Shown piece by piece: positions 33,981-39,414 of a stretch of 39,414 nucleotides of DNA. The stretch's first letter is position 1. The number at the start of each line of letters is the position of its first letter. The stretch is from NCBI GenBank assembly GCA_905478855.1, contig CAJQKF010000121.1, positions 1-39,414 of the forward strand, read 5' to 3'. Under the pieces are notes generated by a model, which saw only the letters and a program-made list of their open reading frames with translations, was not told the origin of the DNA and searched no databases. The position numbers and the translations under genes are program-made. This DNA is from an uncultured Gammaproteobacteria bacterium (lineage in GTDB: Bacteria > Pseudomonadota > Gammaproteobacteria > Arenicellales > CAJQKF01).

Positions 33981-35662
33981 TTTTTGTGACCCTTTTGGGC
34001 AGACCAGGTATCACGCAGGCTAATGGTTCTATTGATTACTAAGTCGGTTGTTGATGTTTTTGGGTCGGTGCAAAAATAGCCTAAACGTTCGAATTGAAAA
34101 TGCTCTATGGAAGTTCCCTGAACAACGGAGGGTTCAACGATGGCGTTGGATAATACTCTGAGTGACTCCGGGTTTAGGTGATCTTTGAAATCTCTTGCTT
34201 TGGAACCCGCCGGGTTTTCTTCAGTAAATAGTCGATCATAGAGATGAACTGTTGCAACCTGTCCGTCGTGGGATGACACCCAGTGAATCGTACCTTTTAC
34301 TTTTCGACCATCTGGGGTGTTGCCGCCTTTGGTTTCGGGATCATAGGTACAATAAATTACTGATGGTTCGCCATTTTCGTCTACATCAAAACCGGTGCAG
34401 GTAACTATGTACGCGTAGCGAAGACGGACTTCGCGTCCTGGACCCATTCGGAAGAATTTACGTGGCGGATCGATCATGAAGTCATCTCTCTCGATAACTA
34501 GTTCCTTACCAAATTCAATCGTGCGGGTACCCATTTCTGGTTTATTCGGATGATTTGGAGCGTCAAATATTTCATGCAAATCATCGGGATAGTTGGTTAC
34601 CACGAGTTTGATCGGATTGAGAACAGCCATTCGACGATTGACCTTAGGATCCAGGTCTTCTCGAACAAGATTTTCAAGGAGTGTCATTTCAATTTGATTG
34701 TACTTCTTGGTAATGCCTATTCTGTCACAGAAGTCTCGTATCGCTTCAGGAGTAAAACCGCGACGACGAAGACCGGAAATGGTTGGCATACGGGGGTCGT
34801 CCCAACCTTCAACGTGTCCGTCATTAACAAGTTGTGCGAGCAGGCGCTTACTTGTTACCGTATAATTCAGCGTTAATCTGGAAAATTCGATTTGTTGTGG
34901 GTGGCACGGAGCCGATACATTATCGAGGACCCAGTCATATAACGGACGGTGATCTTCAAATTCGAGTGTACACAAGGAGTGGGTGATACCTTCGATTGCG
35001 TCACTGAGGCAATGGGTAAAATCGTACATCGGATAAATACACCACGTATCGCCTGTGTTCTGGTGATGTTGATGTCTAACACGATAGATAATAGGGTCTC
35101 GCATATTTAAGTTAGGAGATGACATATCAATTTTGGCACGGAGTACATGCGCACCGTCTTTAAATTCACCATCTCGCATACGTAGAAACAGATCAAGATT
35201 TTCGTCTACTGTTCGTTTTCTATATGGACTATCTTGGCCGGGTTCTGTAAGCGTACCTCTCATTTGTCGAATGGCATCACCATCAAGACTACAGACGTAG
35301 GCTTTCTCGGACTTTATGAGTTCAACCGCATATTGAAATAGTTGTTCAAAATAATCCGATGCGTGACGTAGTCGATCCTCCCAGTCAAAACCAAGCCACT
35401 TAACATCCTCTTGTATTGCTTTCACAAATTCCATAGCTTCCTTTTCTGGGTTCGTATCGTCGAAGCGCAGAAAGCAATGTCCTTCGTAGTCTTTGGCTAT
35501 CCCGAAATTCAGGCAGATACTTTTAGCATGACCTATGTGTAAATAGCCGTTGGGTTCTGGGGGAAATCGGGTGACAACATTTTTGATTTGGTTCTCGGCA
35601 AGATCAATATCAATACGCTGTCTAATGAAATTTGCTGGGGGCTGGGTATTTGAGATGCTCAT
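33977..35662 (-). CDS. glnS: Glutaminyl-tRNA synthetase
   Basis: GlnS charges tRNA-Gln directly with glutamine. The 561-residue protein (E. coli 554) has the class I signature HIGH at residues 42-45 within [16 protein letters not shown] and the KMSKS-equivalent [11 protein letters not shown]. The GlnS-specific segments [18 protein letters not shown] (residues about 280-300) and the C-terminal anticodon-binding barrels are also present. The frame is open from 35758, but the ATG at 35662 gives the conserved N-terminus, and a good -10 box (35717-35722) lies inside the upstream extension. Downstream genes overlap it (VOC) or follow closely (SET). Confidence 0.96.
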   Translation of the reverse strand: MSISNTQPPANFIRQRIDIDLAENQIKNVVTRFPPEPNGYLHIGHAKSICLNFGIAKDYEGHCFLRFDDTNPEKEAMEFVKAIQEDVKWLGFDWEDRLRHASDYFEQLFQYAVELIKSEKAYVCSLDGDAIRQMRGTLTEPGQDSPYRKRTVDENLDLFLRMRDGEFKDGAHVLRAKIDMSSPNLNMRDPIIYRVRHQHHQNTGDTWCIYPMYDFTHCLSDAIEGITHSLCTLEFEDHRPLYDWVLDNVSAPCHPQQIEFSRLTLNYTVTSKRLLAQLVNDGHVEGWDDPRMPTISGLRRRGFTPEAIRDFCDRIGITKKYNQIEMTLLENLVREDLDPKVNRRMAVLNPIKLVVTNYPDDLHEIFDAPNHPNKPEMGTRTIEFGKELVIERDDFMIDPPRKFFRMGPGREVRLRYAYIVTCTGFDVDENGEPSVIYCTYDPETKGGNTPDGRKVKGTIHWVSSHDGQVATVHLYDRLFTEENPAGSKARDFKDHLNPESLRVLSNAIVEPSVVQGTSIEHFQFERLGYFCTDPKTSTTDLVINRTISLRDTWSAQKGHKK

Positions 35663-35716
35663 AGCGACTAAGTGTAGAGTTTCTAAATGCGGGATTATCG
35701 CAAACCAGAGCGATGG

Positions 35717-35722
35717 ATTATA
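35717..35722 (-). promoter_or_regulatory. Possible glnS -10 box
   Basis: A perfect TATAAT on the minus strand lies 54 bases upstream of the glnS ATG and directly downstream of the cytochrome terminator. No good -35 box is found 16-18 bases further upstream, so the assignment rests on the -10 box and its position. Confidence 0.35.
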
Positions 35723-35756
35723 TAGCGTGTAATTCTTTAAATTGGTCTTTTGACAC

Positions 35757-35785
35757 AAAAAAACCGACCCGCAGGCCGGTTTTTT
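35757..35785 (-). terminator. Rho-independent terminator of the cytochrome c unit
   Basis: The minus-strand transcript forms CCGGCC-TGCG-GGTCGG (one G-U pair) followed by a run of seven U, and is preceded by six A. It begins 18 bases after the stop of the second cytochrome gene and lies before the glnS promoter, so it separates the two transcripts. Confidence 0.85.
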
Positions 35786-35803
35786 ATTAAAAGCGCACGG
35801 TTA

Positions 35804-36142
35804 CTAGTTTGCCTTGGGAGTCTGTAAGCTCGATTCCTGTGACGAATAGAATGCAGCCAAGTCCAGTATATCTTCCTTACTGAGACCTGTTGCAAAACCT
35901 TTCATGATCGCATTATTACGACCACCATTTTTATAATCGGTTAAAGCTTGCACAAGATAATCCCGGTATTGACCGGCAAGAATCGGAAAAGTTGGATTGT
36001 CACCATTACCGGTAGGGCCATGGCACGCGGCACAACTAGCTGACTTTGCCTCACCAGCTGCGGCATCTCCGGGACCTGCGGTATACCCGACTTGGCTCAA
36101 CAATAAGGTTGAACCGGCAATCAGAGTTAGCATTGCTTTCAT
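35804..36142 (-). CDS. Periplasmic class I c-type cytochrome (c4/c553-like)
   Basis: The 112-residue precursor has a signal peptide (residues 1 to about 22, hydrophobic core LTLIAGSTLLL, cleavage near YTA-GP). It has one haem-binding motif, CAACH, at residues 37-41. The axial methionine is probably in NAIMKGFA. The LAGQYRDYLVQALTDYKNG and DILDLAAFYSSQ segments are typical of cytochrome c4-type halves. It should be a soluble electron carrier in the periplasm. It follows the companion cytochrome by 30 bases and is closed by a terminator. Confidence 0.9.
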   Translation of the reverse strand: MKAMLTLIAGSTLLLSQVGYTAGPGDAAAGEAKSASCAACHGPTGNGDNPTFPILAGQYRDYLVQALTDYKNGGRNNAIMKGFATGLSKEDILDLAAFYSSQESSLQTPKAN

Positions 36143-36172
36143 TGCTGTGAATCTCCAGTTGTTGCTATCAGG

Positions 36173-36490
36173 CTATTTGCCTAAAGATGAAAAGTATGCC
36201 GCAATGTCGGCCATGTCTTGGTCGCTCATTGTAGCCGCATGAGCCTGCATTGTAGGGTGGGACCGTTCTTTAGAACGGTAGCCTTTCAAAGCAGCAATAA
36301 TATAAGCTTCATGCTGTCCACCAATTTTCGGTACTTTGTAGCCCGGGTAGGCGTTTCGAAGTCCCGGTGCAGAATGACAGCCGGTGCATGTGAATGCTTT
36401 GTCACGACCCGCTTCCAAGTTACCTTGTGCAAAGGCGAACGGGGATGCCAACATTGTTATTAATCCAACAACAAGAGCGTATTGTTTCAT
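36173..36490 (-). CDS. Periplasmic class I c-type cytochrome
   Basis: The 105-residue precursor has a signal peptide (residues 1 to about 21, ending FAFA-QG) and one haem site, CTGCH, at residues 35-39. An axial methionine is in HPTMQAHAATM, and the C-terminal helix is DMADIAAYFSSLG. A strong GGGAGG site (36499-36504) lies 8 bases before the ATG. With the next gene it forms a two-cytochrome unit that looks like a di-haem cytochrome c4 encoded as two separate halves. The partners (donor and oxidase) are not in the window. Confidence 0.9.
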   Translation of the reverse strand: MKQYALVVGLITMLASPFAFAQGNLEAGRDKAFTCTGCHSAPGLRNAYPGYKVPKIGGQHEAYIIAALKGYRSKERSHPTMQAHAATMSDQDMADIAAYFSSLGK

Positions 36491-36570
36491 TGTAATACCT
36501 CCCTACAAAAAAGAGCGCGTACCATATAGGAACGCCGGTATATAGGCAACGATCGGTTTAGAAAAAGTCA

Positions 36571-36585
36571 TTAACCGAAGGTTAA
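36571..36585. terminator. Short hairpin, possible weak terminator
   Basis: TTAACC-GAA-GGTTAA is a perfect 6-bp inverted repeat. The minus-strand transcript continues UGACUUUUUC, so it could end transcripts coming from the DUF2207/dgc side. The stem is short and AU-rich. The rest of the 252-base gap (36491-36742) holds the cytochrome promoter and nothing else I can identify. Confidence 0.3.
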
Positions 36586-36742
36586 ACGTAAAAAATTCCG
36601 GCAAATTATAACGCTATGAAGGATTTCTTTTCGTCCTCGAAGCGTTAGGCGAACCAAGAACGTTAGTCCACTTACCAAGTGCTGCGTAGTCTACTAAAAA
36701 ATTCTTTATGAAGAAACGCAAATGATCAATCATATGTATCTT

Positions 36743-37859
36743 TTACTTAACCTTTTCGCCAAGTTGGCGATTATTTGGCTGTTCGTTTGGAAAATTTCGT
36801 AAGATTGGTCGAAACAAAACTAAACAGTTGCCTAAAACCAGAAGAAAATAACCAAATGTGACCCGCACTGTAATGTCCCAACATAATGCAAAAATAAAGG
36901 CGATTAAAAACCTAATTCTCCATCTACGCCCTGGTTTTATGTTGATGACGTTATGATTCGAGCGCAGTAAGAAAAATACGAGTAGAGTGGCGATGAACGT
37001 TATGCTAAAGGCGTAAGGGTCGCGAGTGGAAAATACTCCTACACCATAAATAATTGCAAAGGACAACGCCGTTGCTGCGGGGAAAATAACATTGTTTCCT
37101 AAGTTTCGTTCGTAATATCGAACGAACCAACAACTGGCCGCCGAAATGAATAAACCAAGCCAACCCCAGTAGATATATTTCCCCGGGGTGAAAAACCAAG
37201 ATTGTGTTGCGGCAGTATTTGCTGCCAACATTACATTGCTTGGCCAATTTAACGTGAACCCAGTGGTCAATCCAGAGTCGACAGATGACCATGTCAGATT
37301 AATATTTCCTGTCTTATCGACTGTGGAGGCGAGCTTCATGGTGTCCGGTGGACCTTCTAGCCCGATACTCTTAATGACTAGATTGCTAGATGATATTCGT
37401 TTAGGGAACGTGATTAGCATCGATACGTTCGTGAACGTTATATGATGGCCGATATCGCCGATTACCCAAGGCAGTACAGCTGTAAGTAATCCGCTCTCTA
37501 TGGCATCATAAACCACATAACGAATCCGTAGTTTCATGGTCGCCGGGTATCAATGTTGAGTTCTTTTTGCCTAAGACGAAACCTGATTTGGTAACGGTAG
37601 CCCTTAGCGGATGATCATTGTGCGCAAGACTTAGCACTTCATGTCTTCCTTGTATGCCAGAATGCGCGTAGATAGACCGAACTGGTGAACGAATTGTTTT
37701 GTGTGTACGAAGATTGATTGTTTCTGTAACCAGAAGGGCTCCGTCTACACTAATTCGAAGGGTGATAGTGAGCTTTGCTAATGGGCTCGCCACACACAAA
37801 TTCGCGAAAACGATAGCAAAAAGCGCGATTATTGCTAATTGAGCGGCCTGTTTATGCAA
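36743..37859 (-). pseudogene. DUF2207-type membrane protein gene, interrupted by a frameshift
   Basis: Two reading frames form one gene. The upstream frame (37859 down to 37506, 117 residues) has a signal peptide and the DUF2207 beginning (DGALLVTETINLRT) through LIPGDHE. The downstream frame (37537 down to 36743) continues with LRIRYVVYDAIE and WVIGDIG, then three to five membrane segments. Removing one A from the AAA at 37532-37534 joins them without loss as ...PGDHE-LRIRY..., giving about 371 residues. The usual glycine-rich tail of longer DUF2207 proteins is missing. The cause may be a recent mutation or a sequencing error; AAAC is not a classical slippery site, so programmed frameshifting is unlikely. 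Its function is unknown. It starts 18 bases after dgcA. Confidence 0.75.
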
Positions 37860-37877
37860 ATTATATAATACCGTGCA

Positions 37878-38858
37878 TTAACCCCACAGCTCTTTATTCG
37901 GACTATGGATTTTGTCGTTAGTGTAGAGCATTCCAGGGTAACGGTCTTTCGCAAGGAGTAACGGTCCATCCAGATCAACGAATCTGGCTCGAGTTGTGAG
38001 CAACATGGCAGGGGCCATGGAAAGTGATGTGGCGATCATGCAGCCAATCATGCAATCTAGGTTGAGTTCTTGGGCGCGGTCGAGCATTCGAATGGCCTCA
38101 GTGACACCCCCCGTTTTATCAAGTTTTATATTGATCACCTGATATTTTTCGGCTAGAGAATCTAATTCTTCACTTGTGTGAGCGGACTCATCAGCGCCAA
38201 TCGGGATTGGGAATTTTTGACCTGTTAGAGCGTCGTCGGAAGCTGCAGGCAACGGCTGTTCAACCATAGTGACATTGCACGCCGCAAAATCCTCTATTGA
38301 ACCATCTAGTTGAGACATTGACCATGCTTCATTTGCATCAACGATTAATTCACTATTCGGAGCCTGTTTACGGACTTCTCGGACACAGTCTACGGCATTG
38401 TCCGGGCCCAGTTTCAGTTTTAATAATCCCCGATTTTGATGGGTGCGTGCGTTGGACGCCATTTTCTCCGGTTGATCAAGGCTTAGGGTATATGCTGTTA
38501 CACACGGCACTGGACGTTCTATGCCGAAAATGTCCCAAGCTCGTATGCCTCTCTGCTTGGCTTCTAGATCAATCAATGCGCAATCGAGTGCATTACGCGC
38601 CGCACCCGCTGTAAGATTGTCTTGCAGGGCATGTCGATTTAGGTCGGTTCCATTCCCGCTATAAATTGAGTTTATTTGTTTACATACGCTTTCAGGAGTT
38701 TCGTCGTATCGGGCGTAAGGCAAACATTCGCCGTAGCCAGTTACACCGCCGCTAGTGACAGATGCAACTACTACAATTGCCTCTGTCTTGCTGCCGCGGG
38801 AGATTCGAAAAGCGTTGGCTAGAGGGTATTTTTCAACGCTACATTTTATAGATTGCAT
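37878..38858 (-). CDS. dgcA: N-acetyl-D-glutamate racemase / enolase-superfamily epimerase (DgcA-like)
   Basis: This 326-residue enolase-superfamily enzyme has the dipeptide-epimerase fold. Catalytic residues are visible: Lys147 and Lys149 (LLKLKLG), metal ligands Asp174 (IVDANEAWS), Glu200 (MVEQPLP) and Asp223 (IGADES), and Lys245/Lys247 (INIKLDKTGG). On sequence alone it could be an L-Ala-D/L-Glu epimerase. The DUF1611 gene immediately upstream is the partner (DgcN) in the D-glutamate pathway reported in marine Proteobacteria, so I prefer N-acetyl-D-glutamate racemase. Its ATG overlaps the end of dgcN by 13 bases, implying coupled translation. Confidence 0.8.
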   Translation of the reverse strand: MQSIKCSVEKYPLANAFRISRGSKTEAIVVVASVTSGGVTGYGECLPYARYDETPESVCKQINSIYSGNGTDLNRHALQDNLTAGAARNALDCALIDLEAKQRGIRAWDIFGIERPVPCVTAYTLSLDQPEKMASNARTHQNRGLLKLKLGPDNAVDCVREVRKQAPNSELIVDANEAWSMSQLDGSIEDFAACNVTMVEQPLPAASDDALTGQKFPIPIGADESAHTSEELDSLAEKYQVINIKLDKTGGVTEAIRMLDRAQELNLDCMIGCMIATSLSMAPAMLLTTRARFVDLDGPLLLAKDRYPGMLYTNDKIHSPNKELWG

Positions 38859-39414
38859 CGTTTCTCTAGTTCCACAAGTATAGGTTTCACTCCAGTAATC
38901 ATTGGATCTATGCAGGGCAAGCCATATTGTTCTTGTAGATCTAAAAGATAATCTGAGCGTTTATCGTCGTCCAGATGTTGAGTATTTACAGATATCCCAG
39001 CAAACTGGGAGTTGCCACTAACTACCTGAGCCATCTGTTGATTTAGATCCAGACATTCTTGAATACCCGGCAATTTCTGTTCTGGAAGTCCGCGCATATG
39101 CAGACGGGTGGGCTCATGACATAGAATTAGAAAATCTGCTTGGGCTCCATGCAGCAGTCCTAAACTTACTCCCGCATAGGATGGATGGAATAGTGATCCT
39201 TGTCCTTCAATAATATCCCAGTGGTCATCGCTATTTGACGATGTAAGCACCTCTATAGAACCGGCAATAAAATCTGAAATTACTGCATCAACGGGAACAC
39301 CGGATCCTTGGATAAAAATTCCGGTCTGACCGGTTGCTCGAAATGTGGCGTTCCAACCTTGGCGTTTCATTTCGGCCTCTATGGCGAGAGTCGTATACAT
39401 TTTTCCGACTGAAC
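38846..39414 (-). CDS. dgcN: DUF1611 / D-glutamate N-acetyltransferase (DgcN-like), partial
   Basis: This is the C-terminal part (about 189 residues) of a DUF1611 protein. The gene runs off the window end, so its N-terminus is missing; family members are about 330 residues. The frame continues upstream of the ATG at 39400 as SVGKM, the end of a P-loop motif (GTDCAVGKMTT-type), so that ATG is internal. Conserved parts include FRATGQTGIFIQGSG, DFIAGSIE, WDIIEGQGSLFHPSYAGVS and LILCHEP. DgcN acetylates D-glutamate, and DgcA then racemises the product. The pairing with a 13-base overlap supports the assignment; the activity has not been shown here. Confidence 0.85.
   Translation of the reverse strand, partial: SVGKMYTTLAIEAEMKRQGWNATFRATGQTGIFIQGSGVPVDAVISDFIAGSIEVLTSSNSDDHWDIIEGQGSLFHPSYAGVSLGLLHGAQADFLILCHEPTRLHMRGLPEQKLPGIQECLDLNQQMAQVVSGNSQFAGISVNTQHLDDDKRSDYLLDLQEQYGLPCIDPMITGVKPILVELEKRCNL

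Noticed and set aside
37506..37545. Programmed frameshift in the DUF2207 gene
   Set aside because: The site is only AAA followed by C, without a heptamer slip site or clear downstream pseudoknot; mutation or sequencing error is simpler.
1..39414. CRISPR arrays, insertion sequences, prophage genes, rRNA
   Set aside because: No regularly spaced repeats, transposase or integrase motifs, or rRNA-like stretches were seen on either strand.

Overview
The window looks like a chromosomal segment of a Gammaproteobacterium, probably marine; I cannot name the genus. The best taxonomic evidence is gene order: pepA-holC-(hypothetical)-valS on the minus strand, divergent from lptF-lptG, as in many Gammaproteobacteria. 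Base composition appears fairly even, in the low-to-mid 40s % GC by eye. I see no insertion sequence, phage gene, CRISPR array, rRNA or tRNA. No gene-free stretch exceeds 300 bases.

Layout. 1-9 kb: housekeeping block (DUF465 protein, valS, acidic hypothetical, holC, pepA; divergent lptF, lptG, a class II aldolase). 9-10.2 kb: alanine dehydrogenase. 10.4-17.7 kb: a tight ten-gene plus-strand operon for an Mrp-type cation/proton antiporter with a split MrpA and three NuoL/M/N-like subunits instead of two. 17.7-22.6 kb: a MocR-type regulator divergent from a methylmalonate-semialdehyde dehydrogenase, then a DoxX protein and a Rieske oxygenase whose bridging residue is Glu. 22.7-25.8 kb: sohB, gamma carbonic anhydrase, panC, and divergent ycgN.

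25.8-33.2 kb is the most interesting region. It encodes a diffusible-signal-factor (DSF, Rpf) quorum-sensing module. An RpfC-like hybrid sensor kinase (TM-HisKA-HATPase-REC-Hpt), a ketosynthase and an acyl carrier protein are read on the minus strand. Divergent from them, across a 243-bp promoter region rich in inverted repeats, are RpfF (DSF synthase with both catalytic glutamates) and a REC-PAS-GGDEF-EAL cyclic-di-GMP regulator. The textbook RpfG (REC-HD-GYP) is absent from the window. The private ACP and ketosynthase beside rpfF suggest a dedicated acyl supply line for the signal, an arrangement I do not recall being described.

33.2-39.4 kb: a small SET-domain protein whose start codon sits in the loop of a perfect 19-bp inverted repeat, a VOC-family protein, glnS, two small c-type cytochromes, a DUF2207 gene broken by one extra base, and a D-glutamate catabolic pair (dgcA and a dgcN cut by the window end).

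Family assignments rest on motifs and gene order read by eye. No database search was run.
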